From Gammaproteobacteria bacterium (GTDB lineage Bacteria > Pseudomonadota > Gammaproteobacteria > SZUA-152): DNA of 7,159 nt. The stretch is from the NCBI GenBank assembly GCA_030617485.1, contig JAUWVK010000078.1, forward strand, positions 1 to 7,159, read 5' to 3'. Positions 1 to 6,618 of the stretch are shown one piece after another; within the stretch, counting starts at the first letter, position 1, and each line of letters starts with the position of its first letter. A program made the position numbers and the translations under genes. The notes beneath the pieces are model-generated. The model was not told where the DNA came from. It saw nothing but the letters and a program-made list of their open reading frames with translations, and did no database searches.

Positions 1-1473
1 CGTGTTGCTGGAAAACTAACACCGGAACTTGTATGGCAACGAATAGGACTGGCTTTAAATAAAAGGAATCGCACGCTGGCACGTTACCTGGTTCGTTCCC
101 TACCTGCTAATGATCGTAAACTGGCAAGATTATGGATCAAACTGCATCGAAAACCTGCTCAACTTCCCAGATATCAAGCACGCCTCGCGAAAAACTCTCA
201 TGTCATGGCGTCAAAAATTTTAGCCTATGTTACAAAACGCTTAGCATCACGTAATCCACAGCAAGCAATAGAACTTTTATTCAAAGCAGACATGAGTAAC
301 ACGGTCGCCCTGGAAGATCATTTTGATGTGTTACAAACACTGGCAATATCTTTGTCCAGAAAACATCTTCCTGGTGCTGAATTCTGGTTTTCACATATCC
401 CTGATCAATACCTTTCAGTTGTTGGTCGAGAGTGGCGTGTTCGTACAGCACTTCGCGAATCACAATGGCAAACCGCATTGACTGCATTAAATGGCTTGTC
501 ACCTGAGCAGATGGCATCAGACCGTTGGACATTTTGGCGCGCGCGAACCCATGAAGAACTTAGGGAGCTTGCCCCGGCAATGAAGCATTACACTGCCCTG
601 GCTCAACGTCGTAGCTATTATGGTTTTCTAGCATCTGACAGACTGGGGCAAGCTTACACAATTACTGACCGACCTCACCTGCCAACCGCCAGTGAGTTGT
701 TCTTGCTTGGACAACGTGAGGACGTGAAACGGTCGCATGAATTATTCCGGCTGGGCCGTACCGTTTCCGCACGTCGTGAATGGAGACAAACCACCCTGTC
801 CATGACCAATGACGAGCGTATAGATGCCTCTAAACTGGCACAGCTTTGGGGCTGGGGCGAACAATCAATACTAACCATGGCCAGCACCACCAGCCGGGAC
901 GACATGGGTCTTCGTTTTCCATTGCTGTTTCAACAACAAGTACTGGCACACTCCAAAAACGAAAGAATCGACCCCGCCTGGACTTATGGTGTCATACGTC
1001 GTGAAAGCGCGTTCGTCAGAGATGCGCGTTCACCTGTTGGCGCAGTGGGACTTATGCAGTTAATGCCAGCCACGGCAAAGCACGTCTCGCGTCGCCACTC
1101 TAAAGTTAAATACCGCGGCTCGTCTCAGCTCACACATGCAGATACCAACCTGGCATTGGGCACACGTTATTTACGCATGATGTTAAAACGCTTTGGCGGA
1201 CAAACTGTGTTGGCAACTGCAGCTTATAATGCCGGTGGACATCGCATTGATCGTTGGTTACCTAATGGCAATGAGCTAGACGCTCAACGCTGGATTGAAA
1301 ACATTCCCTTCAAGGAAACCAGAGATTACGTAACTAGCGTTTTAGCCTTTACTATTATTTACGCTGATCGTCTTGGATTAAAGAACCTAAGGCTTAAAGA
1401 GCGAATGCCTGCTATCCCTGCCCGTAAAGTACTGCGTACGAAAAAAATAATACACGCAAAAAATAACATCTAG
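1..1473 (+). CDS. slt: Soluble lytic murein transglycosylase (Slt70 type), 5' end missing
   Basis: The reading frame is open from base 1, so the gene begins outside the window and the ATG at 205 is internal; 490 residues are visible. The family is periplasmic and cleaves the MurNAc-GlcNAc bond of peptidoglycan, forming 1,6-anhydroMurNAc ends. Roughly residues 1-315 are helical and repeat-like, matching the superhelical U domain of Slt70. The catalytic domain follows: RRESAF with the catalytic Glu at visible residue 335, GAVGLMQLMPATA at 347-359, LALGTRYL, AAYNAGG at 407-413, then IENIPFKETRDYV. The protein ends in a basic tail of about 35 residues (KVLRTKKIIHAKNN near the end) beyond the catalytic core; its role is unknown. 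The signal peptide, expected for this family, would lie off the left edge. A terminator hairpin starts 24 bases after the stop. The family call is firm; only the N-terminus is unseen. Confidence 0.95.
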   Translation, partial: RVAGKLTPELVWQRIGLALNKRNRTLARYLVRSLPANDRKLARLWIKLHRKPAQLPRYQARLAKNSHVMASKILAYVTKRLASRNPQQAIELLFKADMSNTVALEDHFDVLQTLAISLSRKHLPGAEFWFSHIPDQYLSVVGREWRVRTALRESQWQTALTALNGLSPEQMASDRWTFWRARTHEELRELAPAMKHYTALAQRRSYYGFLASDRLGQAYTITDRPHLPTASELFLLGQREDVKRSHELFRLGRTVSARREWRQTTLSMTNDERIDASKLAQLWGWGEQSILTMASTTSRDDMGLRFPLLFQQQVLAHSKNERIDPAWTYGVIRRESAFVRDARSPVGAVGLMQLMPATAKHVSRRHSKVKYRGSSQLTHADTNLALGTRYLRMMLKRFGGQTVLATAAYNAGGHRIDRWLPNGNELDAQRWIENIPFKETRDYVTSVLAFTIIYADRLGLKNLRLKERMPAIPARKVLRTKKIIHAKNNI

Positions 1474-1491
1474 TAACAAAATAAACGGCAG

Positions 1492-1702
1492 TAAAAAAAC
1501 AAACCGCCCCTAAAGGCGGTTTGTTTGGTTAGTGACAGTAAAGAAAGAAGTCGGTATCGCCTCGTGTCCCGAGCCATGCGTTCACGTGGAAGCTCTATCT
1601 GCGCATCAGGATTTCCACTCACGGTGGACTTTCACAACAGCACATTCGGAAGAGCCCCTGGTTTTTCAAGTTGGATCAGTTGACAATCCAAGGCGACACT
1701 CT
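1492..1702 (-). ncRNA. Candidate structured small RNA, unknown family
   Basis: This intergenic stretch shows no believable protein but has the layout of an RNA gene on the minus strand: a sigma70-like promoter just upstream, a compact GC-rich body (about 53% GC at 1551-1700 against about 21% at 1751-1850) and a strong terminator at its end. Paired segments on the minus strand are: closing stem 1691-1699 with 1554-1562 (9 bp, one G-U); stem 1651-1658 with 1589-1596 (8 bp, two G-U); stem 1640-1644 with 1600-1604 (5 bp, one G-U); apical hairpin 1614-1618 with 1624-1628; and side hairpin 1671-1676 with 1686-1691, which shares base 1691 with the closing stem. The four wobble pairs become A-C mismatches on the plus strand, so the minus strand is favoured. 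A pyrimidine-rich tail joins the fold to the terminator. The rod with a large internal bubble recalls 6S RNA in outline, but I recognise no family sequence. The ends are estimates. Confidence 0.55.
1497..1526. terminator. Bidirectional Rho-independent terminator
   Basis: A perfect 12-bp inverted repeat, 1497-1508 against 1515-1526 (core CCGCC/GGCGG), encloses a 6-base loop (1509-1514). Read on the minus strand, the stem runs into a T tract, because the plus strand has seven A's at 1493-1499. Read on the plus strand, the GC core is followed by TTTGTTTGGTT. It can therefore end slt on the plus strand and, more convincingly, a minus-strand transcript arriving from about 1700. No minus-strand protein gene ends here, which argues for an RNA gene. 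Confidence 0.85.
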
Positions 1703-1977
1703 GTATTTAATACTAGTAAAGATATTCACAGTAGCAAGCAACTTTTTTGTTGACTTTTGCTAAGCACACAAAAAATAACAACATTTAATTTAAAATAAAA
1801 TTTTGGCTATTTTTATTATAACAATATGTGTTTTTCATTGCACAAAATACGATAGATTTATCCTAAAACAGTAACCAATAGATGCGTTCATCGGAAATAT
1901 TGATTTATTATTCTGGTTTTAAACTGTTCATATTCAGTTATTTTATTAAGTTCTAATTTATCAACATGGACATTTAG
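1703..1977. other. AT-rich intergenic region between small RNA and mazG
   Basis: These 275 bases hold no credible open reading frame. The part near the RNA contains its putative promoter and the inverted repeat at 1733-1761. A short hairpin (1922-1926 with 1935-1939, AACTG/CAGTT) lies just beyond the mazG stop, but no T tract makes it a clear terminator. I see nothing else that can be named. Confidence 0.5.
1710..1737 (-). promoter_or_regulatory. Putative sigma70-type promoter for the small RNA
   Basis: On the minus strand, TTGCTA (1737-1732) and TAGTAT (1715-1710) are separated by 16 bases; each matches its consensus hexamer at 4 of 6 positions. Initiation about 7-10 bases downstream would fall near 1703-1699, exactly where the closing stem of the proposed RNA begins. 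An imperfect inverted repeat (1733-1761, AGCAA and CAAC against GTTG and TTGCT around a T6 loop) overlaps the -35 region and could be an operator. A second, perfect -10 hexamer TATAAT lies on the minus strand at 1820-1815 but lacks a good -35. Confidence 0.35.
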
Positions 1978-2790
1978 TCAGGAAGATTTCGTACTATTTT
2001 CCTCGGTTTTCACCTGATCCCAAAGTAATTCCCACTGCTCAATATCCAAAGTCTCAATCACCAAAGAATTTTCTGCTGCGAGAGCTTCCATCCTGGAAAA
2101 CCGTTTTTCAAATTTACGGTTTGAATGTCGTAATGCGGTTTCGGGATTAATGCGAGCATGGCGTGCCAAATTTGTGCAGGCAAATAATAAATCTCCTACC
2201 TCTTCTTCAATACGTTCGTTATTCTGTCCACAAGTCTCCTCAAGAATTATTTCCTGTTTTACTTCATCCAGTTCTTCAAGAACCTTGTCAAAAACAGGTG
2301 TAATCGTTGGCCAGTCAAAACCCACTTGCGCTGCCCTTTTTTGCAACTTAACGGCTCGTGTTAGCGCAGGTAAGGCATTAGCAATGCCCGCCAATGCGCT
2401 AACACCCCCACCCTTATCAGCACGCTCCAGAGCCTTGTGGGTTTCCCAGGCCTGCGTTTGCGCTTCTGCATCAGCAATATTTTCATCACCAAAAACGTGA
2501 GGATGACGACGAACTAGCTTATCCACAATCCCATCAACTATTTGGCCAAAATCGAACAGACCCTGCTCCTCTGCCAAACACGCATAAAACACCACCTGGA
2601 ACAGCAAATCTCCCAGCTCACCACACAACTCACTGATCTCGCCAGTTTCGATGGTTTCTGCCACCTCATAGGCCTCTTCCAGGGTATGAGGAACAATGGT
2701 TTCAAAAGACTGTTCAAGATCCCACGGGCAACCCTGCCGGGGATCCCTTAGTTGAGCCATTATGCCAATTAATTTCTCGATATTACTCAA
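1978..2790 (-). CDS. mazG: Nucleoside triphosphate pyrophosphohydrolase MazG
   Basis: This is a 270-residue cytoplasmic enzyme, close to the 263 of E. coli MazG. The family hydrolyses NTPs and dNTPs to the monophosphate plus PPi, and in E. coli also moderates ppGpp and mazEF effects. The N-terminal half carries LRDPRQGCPWD at 14-24, EExxE at 38-42 and ExxD at 58-61 (ELGD), the Mg-binding residues of this all-alpha family. The C-terminal half has the second MazG domain with QKRAAQVGFDW and EEVGDLLF. The start is a TTG at 2790-2788, with AAGAGG seven bases upstream. The resulting N-terminus (MSNIEKLIGIM) lines up residue for residue with E. coli MNQIDRLLTIM as I remember it, whereas the ATG at 2760 would remove ten aligned residues and has no ribosome site. 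It is transcribed alone, divergent from the Sel1 gene. Confidence 0.95.
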   Translation of the reverse strand: MSNIEKLIGIMAQLRDPRQGCPWDLEQSFETIVPHTLEEAYEVAETIETGEISELCGELGDLLFQVVFYACLAEEQGLFDFGQIVDGIVDKLVRRHPHVFGDENIADAEAQTQAWETHKALERADKGGGVSALAGIANALPALTRAVKLQKRAAQVGFDWPTITPVFDKVLEELDEVKQEIILEETCGQNNERIEEEVGDLLFACTNLARHARINPETALRHSNRKFEKRFSRMEALAAENSLVIETLDIEQWELLWDQVKTEENSTKSS

Positions 2791-2797
2791 GCTTTTA

Positions 2798-2803
2798 CCT
2801 CTT
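2798..2803 (-). promoter_or_regulatory. Ribosome binding site that decides the mazG TTG start
   Basis: AAGAGG on the minus strand lies seven bases before the TTG at 2790-2788. No comparable purine run precedes the first in-frame ATG at 2760-2758, so this site supports the TTG as the true start. Confidence 0.7.
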
Positions 2804-2965
2804 ACTATTTGTTTTTTATATATTTTGTATTGCTTTTCAATAAGAAAATTATTCTAGGTGAACTGTAAATACACCCTATTGAACCATCCCCTCTGGACGA
2901 TATCACCTATAAGCAACCACGATGAATATCGATCAACAATAAAACTTAGAGAGCTATCAGTCGTA

Positions 2966-3589
2966 ATGAGAATTAACACCACCAAAGACTTTATTACCCC
3001 TTTAATCCTGGCTGTCAGTCTCAGCATTCCGAGTCTTGTAGTCGCCGAAAGTACCCCGGCTGATAAAATCCCCGCTACTGAAATTACTGTCTCATCTGCA
3101 ACAACTACGACTAAAAACACCTCCACTAATGTTGCCCAGCAGACAACCCAGCAAATAGTTACCCCACAATTACAAGATGGCCAGGCAGCGTTCAATACCG
3201 GCAACTACGATTTGGCTTTCTCACTTTGGCAAACACGTGCAACCCACGGTCATACAGACGCCCAGGTATTTGTTGGCCTCTCTTACGCCAATGGTTGGGG
3301 TGTGGACAAAAATACCAAACTGGCGAGCCATTGGTATCAAAAAGCCGCCAAAAACGATAATGCCTCGGGACAGTTCCTGCTCGGCTTATATCTCATAACC
3401 GGAAAAGACGCCGATCTACCTATGGGCGTTATGTGGTTACGTCGTGCCGCTGAGAATGGTGACACTTCAGCTCAGAGTTTTCTCAAAAAAGCTAAAAGAC
3501 GTGGCTGGTTTGATAAAATTCCACAGATTAAGCAAGAAAATCATCCAAAAGTGGAAACAATCGCAATGGCTGACATAGCTAGACCTTAA
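2966..3589 (+). CDS. Exported Sel1-repeat (TPR-like) protein
   Basis: The protein has 207 residues from the ATG at 2966. The N-terminus looks like a Sec signal peptide: MRINTTKDF, a hydrophobic core at about 10-26, and a likely cleavage after Ala27 (VVA before ES). A Thr/Gln-rich low-complexity linker follows at about 30-70. Sel1-like repeats occupy about 72-172: GQAAFNTGNYDLAFSLWQ, then AQVFVGLSYANGWG with SHWYQKAA, then FLLGLYLITG with MWLRRAAENGD, and a partial last copy. Such repeats are alpha-solenoid scaffolds for protein-protein contacts, so this is probably a periplasmic adaptor; partner and function are unknown. The frame is open further upstream to a GTG at 2858, but that would put 36 hydrophilic residues before the signal peptide, so the ATG is preferred. 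An AGAGAG about 12 bases upstream is only a weak ribosome site. It lies 186 bases before maf on the same strand; co-transcription is uncertain. Confidence 0.85.
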   Translation: MRINTTKDFITPLILAVSLSIPSLVVAESTPADKIPATEITVSSATTTTKNTSTNVAQQTTQQIVTPQLQDGQAAFNTGNYDLAFSLWQTRATHGHTDAQVFVGLSYANGWGVDKNTKLASHWYQKAAKNDNASGQFLLGLYLITGKDADLPMGVMWLRRAAENGDTSAQSFLKKAKRRGWFDKIPQIKQENHPKVETIAMADIARP

Positions 3590-3775
3590 AGACTTTCAGA
3601 ATACAAAGATTACTTCCTGACGTCCTTCTTTTAGCTCACTCCTCAAAATCAGCGAAACCCAACGCTGTAACTGTTGCACCAAACCTAATAAAATTCGATA
3701 AAACACGGTAGAATAGTGCTGACTATTTGATGTGCATCGATTTAATGCATCACCCTCTACAAGAAACTTCTCGTA

Positions 3776-4360
3776 ATGATACAACTTGTTCTGGCCTCAA
3801 CATCTCCCTATCGTCGTGAATTGCTTGAACGACTGGGCATCCCCTTCGAAACTGCATCACCCAATATCGATGAAACTAAGACTGATGATGAGACCCCTGA
3901 ACAATTAGTGAAACGCCTGGCAGAATCAAAAGCACGTGCCGTAGCTGAAACATATCCGAATGCTTTGATCATTGGCTCCGACCAGGTGGCTGTACTGGAT
4001 AATCAGATTCTTGGTAAACCAGGCAACCACGAGAATGCCGTACAACAATTAAGCAATGCCAGCGGCAAAAAAGTTTTATTCCTTACCGGGGTTTGTTTAT
4101 TAAACACCGCTACCGGCAACACTCAAATTAAAGCGGAAAAATTTTCAGTAGAGTTTAAACCGCTATCCACATCACAAATTGAAAATTATCTCCGACGTGA
4201 AAAACCTTATGATTGTGCGGGCAGTTTTAAGTCCGAAGGTCTGGGGATCAGCTTGTTTAAAAAAATGGAGGGAGATGACCCCAATGCTTTAATCGGCCTT
4301 CCAATGATAACTCTTATTAATATGTTATCCATTGAAGGCATTGATGTGCTTGCTAGTTAG
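3776..4360 (+). CDS. yceF: Maf/YceF-type nucleotide pyrophosphatase (probable 7-methyl-GTP pyrophosphatase)
   Basis: This 194-residue cytoplasmic enzyme has the usual Maf length. Maf proteins hydrolyse modified or noncanonical NTPs to the monophosphate and PPi; the YceF subgroup prefers 7-methyl-GTP, the YhdE subgroup dTTP/UTP. Visible motifs are the N-terminal LASTSPYRRELL (6-17), the DET motif at 32-34, SDQV with the presumed catalytic Asp69, GKP, and CAGSFKSEGLGI near the C-terminus. CAGSFKSEG and the ending GLPMITL match YceF rather than YhdE from memory, and the neighbourhood (sppA, HAD phosphatase) also fits yceF. The ATG at 3776 has only a weak AAGAAA upstream. In the 186-base gap before it, TAGAAT at 3709-3714 could be a -10 element, but no good -35 is spaced with it. 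The yceD-rpmF-plsX genes often found near yceF are not next to it here. It converges on prk, with 112 bases between and no clear terminator. Confidence 0.93.
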   Translation: MIQLVLASTSPYRRELLERLGIPFETASPNIDETKTDDETPEQLVKRLAESKARAVAETYPNALIIGSDQVAVLDNQILGKPGNHENAVQQLSNASGKKVLFLTGVCLLNTATGNTQIKAEKFSVEFKPLSTSQIENYLRREKPYDCAGSFKSEGLGISLFKKMEGDDPNALIGLPMITLINMLSIEGIDVLAS

Positions 4361-4472
4361 CTATATATAAAATAACCACATAGAGCCACTGCATTGCACA
4401 TGCCATTAATATTCTGATTATAGAACAAACCCGGCATTCACGATCAATAAAATGAATCCGCTAACGAGCCTC

Positions 4473-5405
4473 TTATTTTTCAACAAGCTCCTGGATAAGT
4501 GGCGTACATATCACATTCATCGCCTGCTGCATTTGGCTGCCAGAAATAACCATCGTATTAGGTCGTGACATCTTAGCGCCTTCAATCTCATTGAGAAGAA
4601 ATGGAAAATCGTAACGAGAAGGATCACGAAACCGAATTACAACTATACATTCACTCGTATCTGGTATATCCCTCGCCACAAATGGATTTGACGTATCGAC
4701 AATAGGCACGCGCTGAAAATTAATATCCGTTACAGAAAACTGCGGCACAATGAAATGAATGTAGTCCTGCATTCTGTTAATGATATTAGTTGCAGTCGAC
4801 TGGCCAGAATAACCTTTCGTAGCCATGTCACTGTTAATTTTTTGAATCCATTCAAGATTAACTACTGGCACAACACCCAACAGTAGATCTACATGCTGAG
4901 CGACATCAACCCCATCATTCTTATCAATATTTCGGCGTTCATTTATTACATTAGGATTATGTGATGGTGACATTTCACGCCGCGTCCAGCGGTTCGCCAC
5001 AACACCACCATGCAGCCCCTCATAAAACAGGAGATCGGAGTTATCAGAAAGAGGTTCCCAGTCTGAAAAAGTGCCTTCTTTTTGATTTTTTCCTGCCGCC
5101 ACTTCACGACTAACATACCGACGTAACTTTCCCGTTCCAGTTTGCGAGTACTCTTTAAATAAATCTTCGAGATGATCAAAGCGATTAACATCAGGCCCAT
5201 AGGGGCTTATATTTTTTCCAGTCGCCTCGGCATCTGTTAACACAGCCTGCATTTCATCGCGGTCGTACCGACGAAAACATTCGCCATCAACGAATTCAGC
5301 ATTAATGCCCTTGCGTTCAAAAATACTATTAAAGGCCTGCTTTACCACCGTTGTACCGGCGCCAGAGGCACCAGTTACAGCAACGATAGGATGTTTTTCT
5401 GACAT
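4473..5405 (-). CDS. prk: Phosphoribulokinase, proteobacterial (CbbP) type, with unusual active site
   Basis: It resembles CbbP, which makes ribulose 1,5-bisphosphate from ribulose 5-phosphate and ATP in the Calvin cycle. Its 310 residues compare with about 290 for Rhodobacter CbbP. Visible are the P-loop GASGAGTT (12-19), Arg31, Arg49, Walker B FYEGLHGG with Glu129, NLEWIQK with Lys189, Asp193, QFSVTDINFQRVP and VDTSNPFVARDIP. By remembered alignment to R. sphaeroides numbering, several active-site residues differ: Asp42 is Glu42, His45 is Arg45, Arg168 is Ser192 and Arg173 is Lys197. A hydrophilic, Arg-rich stretch of 31 residues (137-167) replaces about 5 in the E. coli homologue, just after Walker B. 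The frame is intact and codons look normal, so this is not decay. It starts 43 bases after the sppA stop and is probably last in the HAD-sppA-prk operon. A weak AAAGAA precedes the ATG. Whether it is the working Calvin-cycle enzyme or a paralogue cannot be told here. Confidence 0.9.
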   Translation of the reverse strand: MSEKHPIVAVTGASGAGTTVVKQAFNSIFERKGINAEFVDGECFRRYDRDEMQAVLTDAEATGKNISPYGPDVNRFDHLEDLFKEYSQTGTGKLRRYVSREVAAGKNQKEGTFSDWEPLSDNSDLLFYEGLHGGVVANRWTRREMSPSHNPNVINERRNIDKNDGVDVAQHVDLLLGVVPVVNLEWIQKINSDMATKGYSGQSTATNIINRMQDYIHFIVPQFSVTDINFQRVPIVDTSNPFVARDIPDTSECIVVIRFRDPSRYDFPFLLNEIEGAKMSRPNTMVISGSQMQQAMNVICTPLIQELVEK

Positions 5406-5448
5406 TTCTTTAGTTTTCTCTGGATAGTCTATTTTTCTAGAAAATTAC

Positions 5449-6603
5449 TCAGCGTAAGTTCGCAGGCCCTAGTCCCAGATTAGTAGCCATCATACTGGCC
5501 ATCGATGCACCAATCTGGTCGGCAAATCTATCCAGGAAATTTTCCTTTCGAGTGAAGTCTACGATTTTTTCTACGCCGATTATTTCGCGAGCCACATAAC
5601 TACTATTACCCAAACCGTCTATCAAGCCAAGTTTTAAACCTTCCTCACCACTCCAGAATAAACCAGTGAATAAATCAGGAGAGTCCGATAGACGATCTCC
5701 ACGTCCTTCTTTTACTTTATTGATAAATTGCTGATGGATGGAATCCAACAAACCCTGCACATGATTAACCTCTGATTTTTTCAGCGGTGAAAAGGGATCC
5801 AACACACCCTTGTGTTTACCTGCTGTCAGCAAGCGTCTTTCGACCCCAAGCTTGTCAATGGCCTCAACGAATCCAAAACCATCCATCAATACACCGATAG
5901 ACCCAACAATGCTGGCCTTATCCGCATAAATTTCATCTGCTGCTGCCGCAATATAGTAACCACCTGAAGCACAGATATCAGAAACAACGGCGTAAAGCTT
6001 TTTGTCCGGATATTTTTCACGCAGGCGTTTAATTTCATCATATACGTAACCAGATTGTACTGGACTGCCACCAGGACTATTGATGCGTAAAATAACAGCG
6101 GCTGTATTTTTATGCTTGAATGCCTCGCGTAACCCGCCAACAATGGAATCTGCATTTGCTGGTGAGCCTGCCGAAATAACACCTTCAAGATCAACCAGCG
6201 CCGTATGCTTGCCAGGAGTTATTTTTCCGGCATCCCACCCCGATGGAATATAAAAAAGTATGGCAAAAACATACACAAACATCAGCGACTTAAAAAATAT
6301 TCCCCAACGACGTGCGCGTCGCTGTTCATTTAACGATGCAAATGCAAGCCTGTTTAAAACATCACGCTCCCACTCACCATTATTTTCCTCATTACTCATG
6401 TTTTTCTCTTTTCCTTTATCGCTACGGGTATTATCTCGATGCTTACTATCATTTACTTGTTGTGAAACTTCAGGGCCAGTTGTCCATACATCATCTTTAT
6501 TCTGTAAATCATTTGAAATTTCTGAGGGCTGTTCACCCTCTAGCGAAGTTGATTCATCAACCTTCTCTTCATTTTTCTGATTCGAATCATCCCGCTCTGT
6601 CAT
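5449..6603 (-). CDS. sppA: Signal peptide peptidase SppA (peptidase family S49)
   Basis: This 384-residue inner-membrane serine protease probably cleaves leftover signal peptides, with its catalytic domain in the periplasm. Residues 1-80 are hydrophilic and mostly acidic (many E, D, N, S). A basic patch QRRARRW (94-100) and one transmembrane segment at about 101-119 follow. The S49 core shows LRINSPGGSP (172-181), CASGGYY with nucleophile Ser213, IVGSIGVL, and TAGKHKG with Lys265 as general base; the 52-residue Ser-Lys spacing equals that of Bacillus SppA (147/199). One S49 domain makes it the short form, unlike the tandem E. coli SppA. The ATG at 6603 has AAAAAGG seven bases upstream, just past the stop of the preceding HAD gene. 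A second ATG at 6399 (Met69) follows a purine-rich stretch and would give 316 residues, nearer to remembered Pseudomonas homologues. It lies 15 bases after the HAD gene and 43 before prk. Confidence 0.93.
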   Translation of the reverse strand: MTERDDSNQKNEEKVDESTSLEGEQPSEISNDLQNKDDVWTTGPEVSQQVNDSKHRDNTRSDKGKEKNMSNEENNGEWERDVLNRLAFASLNEQRRARRWGIFFKSLMFVYVFAILFYIPSGWDAGKITPGKHTALVDLEGVISAGSPANADSIVGGLREAFKHKNTAAVILRINSPGGSPVQSGYVYDEIKRLREKYPDKKLYAVVSDICASGGYYIAAAADEIYADKASIVGSIGVLMDGFGFVEAIDKLGVERRLLTAGKHKGVLDPFSPLKKSEVNHVQGLLDSIHQQFINKVKEGRGDRLSDSPDLFTGLFWSGEEGLKLGLIDGLGNSSYVAREIIGVEKIVDFTRKENFLDRFADQIGASMASMMATNLGLGPANLR

Positions 6604-6610
6604 AACATAA

Positions 6611-6617
6611 CCTTTTT
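6611..6617 (-). promoter_or_regulatory. Ribosome binding site for the longer sppA start
   Basis: AAAAAGG on the minus strand sits seven bases before the ATG at 6603-6601, inside the 15-base gap after the HAD stop codon. Its quality supports translation of the long SppA form with the acidic extension. Confidence 0.6.
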
Positions 6618-6618
6618 A

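Noticed and set aside
1576..1606. Hairpin ATGCG/CGCAT in the proposed RNA
   Set aside because: It crosses the stem 1589-1596/1651-1658, so both cannot form without a pseudoknot; the nested rod explains more pairs.
1554..1699. 6S RNA on the plus strand, suggested by GTGTCCCGAGCC near the 5' side
   Set aside because: The resemblance is short. The long-range stems have A-C mismatches on this strand, no promoter is visible at 1527-1553, and the terminator precedes rather than follows the body. The minus strand fits better.
1561..1699. CsrB/RsmZ-like RNA because of several GGA motifs
   Set aside because: Five GGA occur on the plus strand, but several are in stems rather than loops, and that strand is not the favoured transcript; the minus strand has too few.
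1532..1753. 73-codon plus-strand open frame with GTG start
   Set aside because: It overlaps the structured island, its only purine-rich upstream sequence is inside the terminator hairpin, and its translation has no recognisable domain or gene-like composition.
2858..2965. Longer Sel1 protein starting at GTG 2858
   Set aside because: It would put 36 hydrophilic residues in front of an evident signal peptide and has no ribosome site.
3590..3775. Promoter for maf with TAGAAT at 3709-3714
   Set aside because: The -10 is good (5 of 6) but no acceptable -35 lies 16-18 bases upstream, so it is noted only.
3596..3784. 62-codon minus-strand open frame between the Sel1 gene and maf
   Set aside because: No family, no good ribosome site, and it overlaps the maf start; probably chance.
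4361..4472. Terminator between convergent maf and prk
   Set aside because: Only very short palindromes such as GCTAGTTAGC are visible, without a GC stem and T tract.
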